Shown: in pieces, positions 1-10,506 of the stretch
Layout: each line of letters opens with the position of its first letter
Numbering within the stretch: position 1 is the first letter of the stretch
DNA from: Furcasterigmium furcatum
Taxonomy: Eukaryota; Ascomycota; Sordariomycetes; Glomerellales; Plectosphaerellaceae
Assembly (NCBI GenBank): GCA_001599815.1
Contig: BCIA01000005.1
Location: 306,087-349,843 of the forward strand
DNA: 43,757 nt
Direction: 5' to 3'
Program-made: the position numbers and the translations under genes
The notes under the pieces: generated by a model
Database searches by the model: none
Seen by the model: only the letters and a program-made list of their open reading frames with translations
Told to the model about the DNA's origin: nothing

Positions 1-3000
1 GATCTTCCGCGAGTGTCGTCTTTTGCACTTTAACCACATGCTGCAGGATCTCGACCGCCTCCTTGACCTGGCCGTTTGCTTGGTATGCACCCGCGAGGGC
101 ATGTTGCGACGCAAGTCGATCTGGGTGATCCTCCGCTAGCGTCGTGTTTTGCACGTTAAGCACGTGCTGTAGGATCTCGACCGCCTCGGTGGTCTGGCCG
201 TTGGCTTGGTACGCCTCCGCGAGTAGGTGTTGCGTTGCCAGTCGATCTGGGTGATCGTCCGCCAGTGTCGTCACCCACACGTTGACCAAGCGCTCCAAGT
301 GGTTGACTGCTTGTCTTATCCGCCCCTCTTTCATTAAGCATCTCCCAGCCCAGTAGCGTAATTGACACTCTGCCTCACTCCATATCTCGCCTTCGCTGAC
401 ACCCTCGATGACTCTCAACACATGCGGCAGGTATTGCCGCCACCTCTCCCGCTCGTGCCAATCATCTGTCTGGAAAACAGTCGCGAGATGGCCCACCGCA
501 GCATCTCGGACCCGCTGCGCATCGCCCTCCCCGCTGACCCACGCTCGCGCCGCCAGGTGTACCAGGCTATGCATGTCCAGCATCTCGCCGTCTTCGCGCC
601 ATTGCACAAATGCGTACCCGCAGAGCATTCCGATCGCGCGCACGAGCGCCTCCTTCGTCCCTGGCCGCGGCAACATAGACTCGGGAACCGCCCGCGGCTC
701 GATCTGCGACAAAAACGACAAAAGTTGCGCCGCTTCTGGATGAGTCTTCGAGATCTGCTTGAACGAAATAACCCAGGTCATCGCCACCGCATGCCGGGAC
801 TCGGGGTACCGGGTGCTGTCAGAATGCTCCTGAGCCAGCAGGCTAGTTGCTTCTGCATCGGAATCGCGGAGGAGTGAGAGGTATTTTGGAATTGGCGTCC
901 TGTTTGTCGCTATGTACGCTGCCGCCTGCGAAATGGCTAGCGGAAGGAATGTCAGGGCGCGGAGCAGCTCGACTGCAGCCTTACCATCCGTGAACAAGGT
1001 TACCGGTAGTAGTTGGCGTAGGAACTCTTCGGCCTCTTCTTCGCTCATCTGTTCGAGTTCGATCATGTCGGGACCAGCGATGGCCTGTGCTAGATGACTC
1101 GACCTCGTGGTGAACAAGATGCGGCCATCGACGTTCTGTGGAAGATGATCAATCACCCCACCTGAGCCTCTCGACCCGATCAAGGTGTCCCTGTCGTCAG
1201 CGTTATCGACGATGAGAAGCCAGCGACCAGATGCAGTCGACTCGAGGAAGCCTCGAACTAAGTCTCTGGCGTCCGCCTGGCCAGCTCTCGGCAAAGACAG
1301 TTTGTCGGCCATCTGCATGCAAGCTTGTTCAAAGCCGGCCATGCTCAGAGCAGGCAGCCAGAACACCGACCAGGCAAGCTTGGTCTTGGCGTGGTACGCC
1401 ATCTGTAGCGCGATCTGCGTCTTGCCGATGCCGCCGAGCCCGACAATCGCTAAGGTGAGCGGGCCATTGTCGTTGAAAAGCGTGTTCCGTAGATTTCTGA
1501 GCACGCCGAGACGACCCACAAACCGCTTATTCTCCGGAAAGGGGACGAAGAAATGCGGAGCTTGCAGAATGTTAGTACCTGCGGTTGTGTGAATGCCTAT
1601 CACTGACCGTTTGAAGGCTGTCCCCCGTCAGTACATGCGGCAGGACAGAAGGAAAACATCGAGGGATGACACAAACCTTCGGAGTAATTAGCTGTTCCAT
1701 GGTGTCGTAGACGCGGATATCCTCGGGTTCGTCCTCATTTCCGAGGGCCCTGACGAGATCCTCATGTTGCTGGCGGAGAACCTGCGGTTCTGTATCGCTG
1801 ATGGACTCGCTTAGAAAGCGATTCGCTTGCTCCCCAGACATTGGGACCAACGGCTTAGCATCTCTGCCGTAATAGGGAACACCGGAAAAGGTAATCCCGT
1901 GGACTGCCCTCAACACTGTTAGTCCTTCGCATCGATCGGTCGCGTCACAACCACCTACGGCTTATTAGTGCCGCTGACAAGCCACAGAGGCCAGCTACAA
2001 CCGCCTGCTTGACAGTCAGGCCCCCAAGTCTGTTGGCCACAAATATGAATCGTCGGCTTGGGCAGTCAATCCGCGAACGAGGGCTTGTCTGCGGTCCTGT
2101 GGCGAGGTCGTCTAATGACTCTGTACTGTCGCTGCCTGCGACCGTCGAATTACAGCCGTCCGTCACCACGCGTGCTATGGGCTCGTTAGTCTCTTTGTTC
2201 GTGAGTAAGTCCTGTAGCCACATTCGGTGGCTGGCTCTCTCCCTGGTCGACACGAACGCACCAGAATTAGCCGCAAAGGAGTCACTTCCCTCGGCGTGCC
2301 GGAGCAGCTGTCTCAGAACGCCCGAGATGGCCCGGTACCGAGCGTCGTCCTCCCCCGTGCACTTCACCATCTGGCGATGGTCTGCATCCAGAGTTTCAAC
2401 TTCCTCGTGTGGCAGTCCAAACGTGGACGAAAAGTCGCCAACGACCTTCAAATAATGAGGTGTCAGCCGAATCGACTAAAAAGAGGCCGTGCTGGGTCGT
2501 TTCACCTTTCCGTTGACTCCCTTGACGCCCGACATGCCGCGCGCCTCCTGGAAAGAATGGAGCCGCATGCTCTGTCTGGCCGCGATCTTGATGAAATGCT
2601 CGTGGATGTTCCCCAACACCTCGCTGTCGACGTTCAACGCTCCTGTGACCGTCTTGTTCGAGCTTTGAAGGGCTAACGCCGCGAGGTTCGAGGCTATTCG
2701 TGCCCAGTCAGCGGCCGAGCTTCCTCGGTGGGGAGTCCCTAGGAAGACAACCGCTCGCGTCCGTTGCTGCAGGCTCTCGGCGCGGTGGATTGCCTGAACG
2801 AGTCAGCGTGATCCGCCTAATGACATAGTGAGCAGGGACGGCGACGTACATCTTTGACGATGATGCCGCCGAGGCTGTGTGCAACGAAGATGATCGGTCC
2901 CTATCTAGTCAGCGCCGTGGACTCCTACACAGATGTTGCACGGCCATACATCAACCACCTCTCGCTGCAACTTGACCGCAAGGTCCCGCCCGTGCTGCGA

Positions 3001-3401
3001 CACGCTGCTCTGGTTGTCCGCACGGAACACGCCCTCGATCACGTCCGCGTTGTATCCATAGGTCCATATTCTCGCCTCGGGAAGGTCGGCGGGGAGAAGT
3101 TCTCGGGGCCAGTAAGGTTGCCGTCGCGCTTGTGCCTGGTTCGCATCTTTCTGCCCGCCGCGGAATAATGCTCGGAAGGAGATCCTCGAGGACGATGTCG
3201 GGGCCCGGCCGTCGTCAGCGTCGTCGGCATCGTCGCCCCACGTCCGCTGGGGATGGCCTCGGAGCCCGTGCACGAAGATGATGCTTGCAACGTCAGTCGT
3301 CCATCACAGGATCGAGGGGAAAAGACCACCACCCACTTGCATCGGTCCGGCCCGTCACCGCCGGCGAGTTGTGTGAACCCTATCCGGTGGATCTGGGTCA
3401 T
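1..3401 (-). CDS. NLR: alpha/beta-hydrolase (SesB-like) - partial second hydrolase - NB-ARC - TPR, 3' end off the left edge
   Basis: Multi-exon gene read on the minus strand from ATG 3401 (MTQIHRIGF). Hand-read exons 3401-3337, 3283-2950, 2900-2850, 2793-2506 and 2445 to about 1999 stay in phase and give a complete serine-hydrolase fold: HGLRGHP oxyanion loop, VAHSLGG nucleophile elbow (exon 3), FLGTPHRG, and catalytic His in DADHRQM. The same exon then runs into a second, partial hydrolase that begins at its nucleophile elbow, where Ser is replaced by Arg (VANRLGG), and continues at about 1916 (VPYYG). NB-ARC follows from about 1568: PFPENKRFVGR, P-loop GLGGIGKTQIALQ, kinase-2 LLIVDNADD, LFTTRSS, FLPLAISQAAAYI and an MHD-like DMHSLVH. 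The frame is open from about 1568 to base 1. TPR units carrying a DHPDRLA/TQH signature fill the last 300 bases. Introns near 1917-1998 and 1570-1640 are uncertain. Expected role (inference): STAND receptor with a hydrolase effector. Confidence 0.72.
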
Positions 3402-3730
3402 AGTGCGTCCGTCTCGTGATTATGCTGGGACACGAAAAGCGGGGTCGAATTTCGAAGCCTCCCTCCAGGTTCATCGTCCAATGTATCACGTGATGACTGG
3501 GTTGGAAGGCTGACCATGCAAATGCCACAATGCCCACTGCGTTCGCAAGAGCTTGTCCTAGTGACCAAAACCGCTTCCTCCGTCCCTATTCTATTGTCGA
3601 GAAATTTCAGGTCACGATCTTCTTCCTCCAGGAACTCACTGTCCATCACGACAACCCGACGACATGGATATCCGGTCTGAGTTCCGTGGCCACCGTATTT
3701 CATTCGCCAATCCCGCACCCGATTGGAAGT
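3402..3730. other. Intergenic stretch, no gene recognised
   Basis: Upstream flank of the hydrolase-NB-ARC-TPR gene. A minus-strand reading frame crosses it (3398-3769) but matches nothing I recognise and has no clear splice or start support. Confidence 0.4.
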
Positions 3731-3734
3731 TTTA

Positions 3735-4055
3735 CGCATTTGCCAAGCTGTACCAGTCTGCCGGACCAAGGCAAGCTGGTCGAGGCGGAGGAGATGTATC
3801 GGCGAGCGCTGGCCGGCTACGAGAAATCCTTAGGCACAACCATCCAAAAACTCGATCAGTTTTGCGCAATCTAGAGATATTGCAGCAAACAGATGAGAAG
3901 ACGTGCTCTGCCTCAGCGGAAGGAAGGTTGTGAAAGGCGGTTCGCCTGCGAGAGAATATTCTGGGCGCGGAGCATCCCTGGACGCTCACGAGTGTCAGTG
4001 TTCTTGGAAGGGTGCTACAGGATCAGGGAAAGTGCGGCGATGCGGACGGGACACG
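3735..4055 (+). pseudogene. TPR repeat shards from an NLR
   Basis: Three consecutive pieces resemble kinesin-light-chain-type TPR units of fungal NLRs but sit in different frames. The first is DQGKLVEAEEMYRRALAGYE at about 3767-3830, the second HNHPKTRSVLRNLEILQQ in a shifted frame, and the third ENILGAEHPWTLTSVSVLG followed by DQGKCGDAD at about 3950-4040. No start codon, NTPase or continuous frame exists, so this is a decayed fragment rather than a gene. The strand is opposite to the NLR on its left. Confidence 0.6.
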
Positions 4056-4180
4056 TACCGGTTGATCCACGACTAAATACAACACAGTCATGACTTATTC
4101 CAGTGTTGGAAGGCCAGGGTAATTACATTCTTTCCTCATAGCCATCATCTCAACTACAGTCGCGACACGTCCACTGACGC

Positions 4181-4282
4181 TCGCATATATCGGGGTCCGA
4201 AGACGAGGCCGTCAAGGTCTGGGATACGACGACGGGCGCGTGCGTGCAAACGCTCGAGGGCCATAGCCTTTACGTTAAACGA
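4181..4282 (+). pseudogene. Single WD40 repeat fragment
   Basis: One frame reads SGSEDEAVKVWDTTTGACVQ and then TLEGHS, which is almost exactly one fungal NLR-type WD40 blade (GS.D..vkvWD..tG.c.qtLeGH). Nothing upstream or downstream in the same frame continues the propeller. It abuts, in antisense, the 3' end of the HeLo exon at 4270-4926, so it marks a rearrangement breakpoint. Confidence 0.65.
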
Positions 4283-4926
4283 TACTCACCTTGTACCTCA
4301 GCCAGAAGTTCGGCCAGCAATCCATGTTCAGCCAGCACCCTTGGCGTTGGTCCCTTGCTTAACACATCGGCACTTCGCAAGGCTTCGAGCCCCTCTCCGT
4401 CTGGTGTTGGTCTTGTACTCTCCCCTCGATCGGTAGGTACCAGGTTGTGCAGCTGCTGCACCAGCTCTCCCACCAACGTGACCTGCACCGTGCGATCTGC
4501 CTTGGCCCCAAGGGCCCAAGCGAGCTTGCGTTTCCTCGACTCCGTGGTTGCCTCTGCTGGACGAACGTGGCTGGTCGCGCCGGGTGTCGCCCTGTTGGGA
4601 AGTGCAGTGTGGACTCGTGCCGTCTGGCGCGAAACCTGATCCCGGTCGAGGATGCTGCGGATAATTCGGAGCAGTTCTGCCACTGATGAGCTGACTTGGC
4701 TGTCGTCGAGAAAGGGATGGCGGCCAGGCGCGAGCTCCCCGTTGACAAGTCCCACGCTGCGGCCCCAGCGTTGGAGAAGGACTTGGTGCGTGTCAAATTG
4801 CGCGCTCAGCACCTTCGAATCGTGCGCATAGGACCTGTACGACTTCACTTTCTCGACAGCCTCTAAGCAGGAGCTGAAGAGGCCCGCGAGGCCGACGATT
4901 CCAATGCTCAACCCAGCGGGTTCCAT
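4270..4926 (-). CDS. HeLo-domain exon or protein, truncated NLR N-terminus
   Basis: An open frame from ATG 4926 gives 218 residues. It begins MEPAGLSIGIVGLAGLFSSC, a typical HeLo (HET-S N-terminal) start with a hydrophobic glycine-containing first helix. The helical body ends with the conserved RKLAWAL, LVQQLHNLVPTDRGE segment. HeLo domains act in fungal cell death by membrane targeting and usually head an NB-ARC or NACHT protein. Here a strong 5' splice site (CAAG/gtgagt, GT at 4288-4287) follows residue ~212, yet the next DNA is an antisense WD40 fragment. The natural downstream exons therefore seem lost and the last few residues (GEYRLT) are intron read-through. A diverged, deleted copy lies at 36767-37150 on the other strand. 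Whether it is expressed cannot be told. Confidence 0.65.
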   Translation of the reverse strand: MEPAGLSIGIVGLAGLFSSCLEAVEKVKSYRSYAHDSKVLSAQFDTHQVLLQRWGRSVGLVNGELAPGRHPFLDDSQVSSSVAELLRIIRSILDRDQVSRQTARVHTALPNRATPGATSHVRPAEATTESRKRKLAWALGAKADRTVQVTLVGELVQQLHNLVPTDRGESTRPTPDGEGLEALRSADVLSKGPTPRVLAEHGLLAELLAEVQGEYRLT

Positions 4927-5194
4927 GATCCACGATTGAGGATTGGAGGGGGTGTCTGTTCTGAAAGAAGGTGGCTGATTTAGGCAGATGTAGGCAGGCA
5001 GAATGGCCAACTGATGGGTGGCTTCAATATGCATTTGCCTGCACTGTTCCGTTGTCGCTCAAGTCAACATGCTGATCCAGCGCTCATCCAAACCAGCTGC
5101 TGCGATCACCTGAGCCTGGCTTGCTCACATCGCGCATATGACACCGCCGCCGAACCCGACAATCACGCATTCATTATCTCCCACATTCCCCGCC

Positions 5195-5390
5195 ATGCCT
5201 GACAACGACATCCGCCTGCTCGCCCTCGAAGGCGGGCGTCCGCAGCCTCTCCTCCATCATGATCCTGCGCAGCGTCATGGCTGCCCTCGACCCCGACAAC
5301 CCCGAGACCTGCCTTTGACATCATGGGCGGCACCAGCACCGGCGGCCTCCGCAGCCTGTATTTTGAAATGATCGAACGGATTGCGAAAAG
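5195..5390 (+). pseudogene. Patatin-like phospholipase fragment, frameshifted
   Basis: It begins MPDNDIRLLALEGG, as patatin modules of fungal NLRs do (LLaLDGGGvRG). A one-base shift leads into VRSLSSIMILRSVMAALD, and another shift precedes the nucleophile-elbow sequence MGGTSTGG (about 5322-5345). The two shifts plus loss of the rest of the domain make this a dead fragment. Patatin is a known N-terminal effector of fungal NB-ARC-TPR proteins, which suits the neighbourhood. Confidence 0.65.
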
Positions 5391-5471
5391 GGGCGTGCAT
5401 GCGAATCAGGGTGTGCTACAATTGAGAATGGTATGGCTGGTGGAAGTTGCCCAGTCGCTTGCGGCTCTCAT

Positions 5472-5660
5472 TCAGTTCAAACCCCACCTGTCCCCTCGAA
5501 AGGCCATGAACAATACCCTTCCTGACTTGCAACCAAGCGCGACAATCGATCCACTCGCTATACTTACCACCGGTCGATATTCAGGGGGAAGCCATAGCAG
5601 CTTCTTGCCATCTTTTGTAATCCAAGTCCAGTCAGGAGTGACGCCATGGCCGTGATGATG
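5472..5660 (-). pseudogene. C-terminal tail of a NACHT-WD40 (NWD-type) protein
   Basis: An open frame reads TPDWTWITKDGKKLLWLPPE, then YRPVVSI, IVALGCKSGRVLFMAF, and stops at 5472. The pairing of a W-hydrophobic-LPPEYRP motif with a final GxxSGRV blade edge is the hallmark of the last WD blade and tail of fungal NACHT-WD40 NLRs, from memory of the family. No propeller precedes it, so it is a stranded 3' fragment. Confidence 0.6.
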
Positions 5661-5695
5661 TGGTCGGTGCGGGAGGCCGCCCATCACAATCCAAT

Positions 5696-8600
5696 TCAGT
5701 GTGACTCATCGTCTTCTACAAGATGTATGCATAGAGGGTTAGACAACCCAAAAGGATGGAAAACACCGTGCATGACGGAGTAATCTGCAAGATGTGCCAC
5801 TTGTCCATTTTGTCCGTTCGTGAGTCTGCCCATCCTCGGGAACAGCAAGCTGGTTCTGTACCTGCAAAAGAGTTTCCGCCTGAAATCCGGTACAAGTTCA
5901 TCAAGATATTTCTCGAGCTGATTTTCTGCGGTTGCTATTTGCATCTTCCGCGCATCAAAGGAGGGGAGGGAGAAAGCATAGGCATAAAAGTTGAGCAACT
6001 GCCAGCGTTCCCAAGCCTCTGCGCCATGGAAGCCGTAAAGTATTTCGGACTCGATGGAGATAAGCGACTCGTTTTTGAAAAGGGTGAATCCATTGGGGCA
6101 CGGACGCCGACGGAAACAGGGACAGAATCGCCCGGAAACGGCATGATGAATCTCGGCGACGAGACGATATGCGCTAAGATCCCAAGGGGCGGGCGCTTCA
6201 AGGCGCATGGCTTGGCCCAAAAAAGTTGACATGTCTAGATTGGTGCTGCTCATGGTTTTTGTAGCCGTCTGCGAGCTGAGACGCTCTGCAATGCGTTCCA
6301 AAGTCTTCTCTGTACCGATCAATTGCAAGTAAGCGGTGCGCAGTTGTTGACGGTGAAAGTCCGTTTTGCAATAACAGAATCCGAACATGAGCCATTCTTG
6401 GTCAAGAGGAGTGGGGATATTGTTGATGGTTTGCAGCAACTTGACATATAAATGCAGAACCATAAGTTGAGTGTGTGGCAGCTTGTGCCAATCTGCCACG
6501 TCAGGTGGGAGACTGAATATCACCCTGGTGAGTAAGAGAGTGGAGGTGTGATGCGAATATATGCCACGGACGGATGATGCCTGGAACCGACTGATTGTTT
6601 TCTCGTCCAGATACCATTTGAAAGCATCCTCCGTGCTTGGGCTTTGGCATGGCGAGACTTGTTGCGACATGAAACTGTGTAATTCATGGTGAAGATTCTC
6701 TCTTCCCACCCATTCCTGGATTTTCTTTGGGCCGTGACACCGAAGAGCGCGCTCGAGAACGCGGACCAGGTAATATACCTCTCCAACGTCCAAGCAACGG
6801 TTGAAGCCGAATGTGCAGCAAAGGTCGTCGTCAGCAAAGAGCTGCTCCATCAACATCCTCTGGGTGACCGGGCGACTTGTAGGAGCGTACGTTTGCAGAA
6901 ACCAGGCCAGATAGTCGACGGAATTTGGACGGTTCTTAGTGCTGCATTTAAAGACATGTGATTTCCAGTCTCTCGTTTGACACGGCTTTCCACAATATCT
7001 CGTATAGCAGGCGGAGCAGCGGAATTGAGCCGGTCGATGGTTGCAGAGCCGACAAATTCTTGGCCTGGAGGCTTCTGTTGGTGGCATCGCACCAAGCTCC
7101 TCAAGGCCGTGTTTCTTTCGCAAAAAGTTAATGCGGAGCTCTTCAGCGTCGGTCAAACTCATTTCTTTCGGCGATCTCCATTGCCCGCTAGTCACTGTCG
7201 CAAAGCCTAGTCTGTGAGGGTCTGCCGTGATCAATATGTCGTCGTCAATTGAGCTGTGCAAAAACATCATCATCCGTCGATTTGGAAGTCAGCAACGCTC
7301 ATCCAGAAACTCTGTCGAGTGTAACACATACTTCGTCTGCGTGTGTGTTTGCTCCATCTTTCCGAGCTCCTCCTTCAGACATGACGCCACAGACGGTAGG
7401 CCATGAGATGACTGAGCCATGGCGTCATGCTGCTGTAGTCGGGACGCAGAGAATGCTTTTAGAAGGGCGCTCTTAAGGATCTGCAGTAAATTCTGCACCC
7501 CATTGTCAAATTTGTCCCTCTGCGTGGCTGTGGGAAAGTAGCGCTGCGGCTCCCACCGGTGCATGACTGCATTGTGGGCACCCCGGACTCTCATATCGGG
7601 GTAAACGTGTTTGATAAAGGCATAGCAGAGAAAGCAGCAGCGTCTACTGCAACCGAGGTATGGGTGAACAGTATAGGCTTCGTTCTGATCAGAAAAGAGA
7701 ATGTCGAGATGGTACAATGCCTGGAGTTCGGCGTGTATGTGCTGGGCACGTCGGCTCTGCTCACGTATCGTCCGCAGTTTTTTCTCGGCTTTTGCAAGCA
7801 TGCTACGAGGAGCATTGTCCAGCGGAATCTGGAGCTTTTTGAATATTTCCAAGAGCGTTGTCGCTTGTTCCAGCCGTGGCTCTTCTTCGCGTTGGTGGTG
7901 GTAGGGCACTACCACGTAGTCGACAGAGCGAGCTCCGTTTAACCTTCGTGCCGCTTTCAAGAACACTTCTGCGCTGTATAATATGCGGCCGAGGTATAGC
8001 AGAGAATCATGGAAGGGCTTTCTCTGTGTCGTATGTGCCTTAAAGACGCGTTTAATGCGAGAATCCAAGGCAAATCGGCCATGAGACGTTCTCCACAGTT
8101 GTAGTGTGGTTTGCATGAGAAGCTCCAAACACAAGGGATCATACGGCGTTCCATCGCTGAGTTGCTGCGCCAGTTGAAAAACTTGATCGATCTGCGTCGT
8201 GATGTCGCTGATATCGGACCAGCCTGCAGCCGTAGCTGAATCCGCTTTTGCAGGCCTGGACTCGACATGGGGGACTCGATATCGCTGGCCGTGATCATCG
8301 ATCCATTCTGCTGGGTCGAATGACTTCGATGAGGAGTGCGGATGCACAGGCAACAGCTCACCAACCGAGGCATTGCGCGCATTAGATTGCGTCGCCTTCA
8401 GGGCTCGGCCAATTGCTTTGAGATAGTAGTCGATGCGGTGTTTTTGCTGGTCAATAACCAATCGCAGCATGTCGTGAAGAATAGTCTCAGTCATGGGCTC
8501 ATCTGATTTTCCAAGTCAGATCATGTTCTTGAAAGCGAGTGTTGGTGCCATACCTGAAACTGCAGCCTTTTCCATGAGACTCTTCCAGTGGGGCAAGAAT

Positions 8601-9007
8601 CTGTCTCTATCTTGTCCATCTAGACCCTCATTCTTAGCGCAAAGGAAAACGAGGCCCTCATCTCTCGCACGCTCAATCATAACAACGCTCGACACATGCT
8701 TGGCGTCCAGGCATCCCGAATTTGGCGGCGACTTGAACCTCGCCAGTGCCTCTGATAGGCGATCCACCAACTCATCTTTCAGATTGTTGAGCTGCGCATT
8801 CTCGCTATCAGCGATAAAGTGGTCTCCTAGGCTACACGCCTCGAGGTCGATTGGATCACTCTGAAAGTTGTCGATCTCCACCGTCGAAGTTGGCGCCACC
8901 CCGGTGAGCGACGCTAAGAGGCAGATGGCATCTCGGAGATCTTGGTAGATGTTAGGGTCACAGCACAGACTGGTGTCGGCTCGCACAGGGCCAATGTGGG
9001 CAATCAT
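5696..9007 (-). CDS. Deaminase-fold (OTT_1508-like) and MYND zinc-finger fusion protein, 1060 aa
   Basis: Three exons (9007-8554, 8502-7332, 7253-5696) keep phase exactly. Introns 8553-8503 and 7331-7254 have gtatgg/atcag and gtatgt/cacag borders. The ATG at 9007 is chosen over an upstream in-frame TTG. Residues ~1-400 are helical with no motif I know. A deaminase core follows, with zinc-binding HAE at ~408-410 (HAELQALYHLDIL) and CFLC at ~441-444 inside GCSRRCCFLC, then RGAHNAVMHRW. This matches the fungal OTT_1508-like nucleic-acid/nucleotide deaminase family. A complete MYND finger lies at ~609-645 (C-x2-C-x8-C-x2-C-x4-C-x3-C-x7-H-x3-C). The last ~410 residues are unrecognised. The substrate is unknown; RNA/DNA or nucleotide deamination guided by a MYND protein-protein contact is inference. 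All zinc ligands are present. Confidence 0.82.
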
Positions 9008-9066
9008 GGTCAACTTGAGCCTCTGTGATTTAGGCTTTCAGTCAGGCTTTCGCTGCCTGAAACGGT

Positions 9067-9644
9067 TTGAAAGCGGGGAACAGGTCTGCACAAATTCTCA
9101 CCACTTCTGACCGGAACAGATGTTCTTCCCATTCCGTCCCGCCACGCCTACAGCCGCACAACAAGCCACGACGCCTCGCCTTAAGCATGTCACTGGTGGC
9201 GGTGTTTCCGAACGGCATTCTGAGCCAAGCCACAATGGCCCTAAACCCACCAAAACCTCCACAACTGTCGGGCAGCACCACTCCGTCGTCGATTGACCCT
9301 GCTTTCGACGATGAAACCTCGACCAATGAATCTCTATCAATCAAGCATATCATGAGGATGTCAAGTTAGAGGAGGACTCTGTCCAGTTCTACATCGGAGC
9401 TCACAAAGAGGCGACGACAACACGGCGTATGCACATTGCTAAGAGGTCGTGGAATGTCCAGGTCAGCAACATGGACAAGGAAGAGAACATCAATCGGCTT
9501 GCAGAAACCGTCGAACGTGACAGGCGGGCGATGGCTGCGGAGACACAGCGCAGGGCTTCTACCGAGACGCCCATAACGTCTACCTCTTTTACAGGTATTG
9601 GTCGCATAACGGGGTCTGGAGGTCAGACCTCCAGAAGCGATTGA
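9067..9644 (+). pseudogene. Hypothetical protein remnant, one frameshift
   Basis: A frame ending SSIDPAFDDETSTNESLS shifts by one base at about 9337-9345. It then continues as AYHEDVKLEEDSVQFYIGAH and KRSWNVQVSNMDKEENINRL, a charged helical stretch (9429-9520), and stops at 9644. Composition looks protein-like but I recognise no family. An unseen intron instead of a frameshift is possible. It diverges from the deaminase-MYND gene. Confidence 0.25.
9615..9635. repeat. Perfect 10-bp inverted repeat with 1-nt centre
   Basis: TCTGGAGGTC-A-GACCTCCAGA is a perfect palindrome with 10-bp arms around A9625. It could be a dimeric transcription-factor site or a chance event. It overlaps the end of the hypothetical frame. 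Confidence 0.5.
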
Positions 9645-9678
9645 GTTTTAGATGACCCAATATCTGTCAAAATGAATC

Positions 9679-10250
9679 CTATCTTCTGTTGCTCGACCTT
9701 ATAAACTCCTGCAGTGCGTCCGAGGACGATGACATAACGATCTGCTTTGCCCTGTTTCCCAGACTGACGCGCCTGACCTCAAAGAGCTGGTCACGAGACG
9801 TGATCAGCATCTGTTCCCCATCCACACCGACGTTCACATCCTCCAGTACGTGAACGCTGCTGGACGATGCTTGCTCGGCAGCGTGGTGAAGGACCGCTAG
9901 ACACTGCTCGGTGCTGCGGGACTCGCTCACAAGCCTCCGAGCATCGTCCTGGGAGACTGGGTCCGCTGTCACCTGGTGTGGGGCCCTTACAGGGACGTAG
10001 CGCCCCGCCTGCTCCTCCTTGGCCCGGAGATGTTGGGCCAGGTCGTCCCTGCATTTTCTCACCAACGTTCTGAGCTGATCCGATAGGGATGGTCCGCCGA
10101 CAGGGTTCTCTGGCGAACGGCCACGACGTGTTTAAGCAAGTCAACGGTCTTGTCCATCTGGCCGTCATCATGGTATGCGGTTGCGAGCACATGCTGCGAC
10201 GTCAGTCGATCAGGGTGCGTCTCGGCCAGCGTTGTCTCGCGGACCGCCAA
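9679..10250 (-). pseudogene. TPR shard joined to a Fungal_N-like C-terminal segment
   Basis: From 10250 the minus strand reads AVRETTLAETHPDRLTSQHV and two TPR units up to about 10070. A one-base frame change near 10065 leads into RKCRDDLAQHL, then ARRLVSESRSTEQCLAVLHH and ending LEDVNVGVDGEQMLITSRDQ, VSLGNRAKQIVMSSSSDALQ before the stop at 9679. The second part resembles what I recall of the C-terminal part of the fungal STAND N-terminal domain (Fungal_N, PF17111): an E.STqqCL helix followed by two copies of a V.hG....Q.hh.S motif. That assignment is by memory only. TPR upstream of an N-terminal-type domain is the wrong order for an NLR, so this is probably two joined fragments. Confidence 0.45.
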
Positions 10251-10506
10251 AGGACTGACACCAACAGCAGCGAGGCTCTCCGTCTTGCTCGCCTTCGTGG
10301 CGGCATCAGAAGCCCTTCACAGAGCGAGCCACGGGTACTGTACTCCACGCAAATCGGCCTTGGGAGTAAACCGACGTTCTGGAGGCCCGAAAGTTGGCCC
10401 TCTCTTCCATGACCTGCCGACGAGCCCTTCCTAGGGCAATTGGAAGTGTACACGGCCGTTTAGAGCCATGACATCCCGTAAAGTTCCACGGGAACACACC
10501 AGCGTG

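Noticed and set aside
360..1592. Plus-strand frames of 60-171 codons opposite the first NLR
   Set aside because: They are shadows of the NB-ARC/TPR coding strand, which carries every expected motif in one frame.
3398..3769. Minus-strand frame of 123 codons upstream of the first NLR
   Set aside because: No recognisable motif and it overlaps the likely promoter of that gene.
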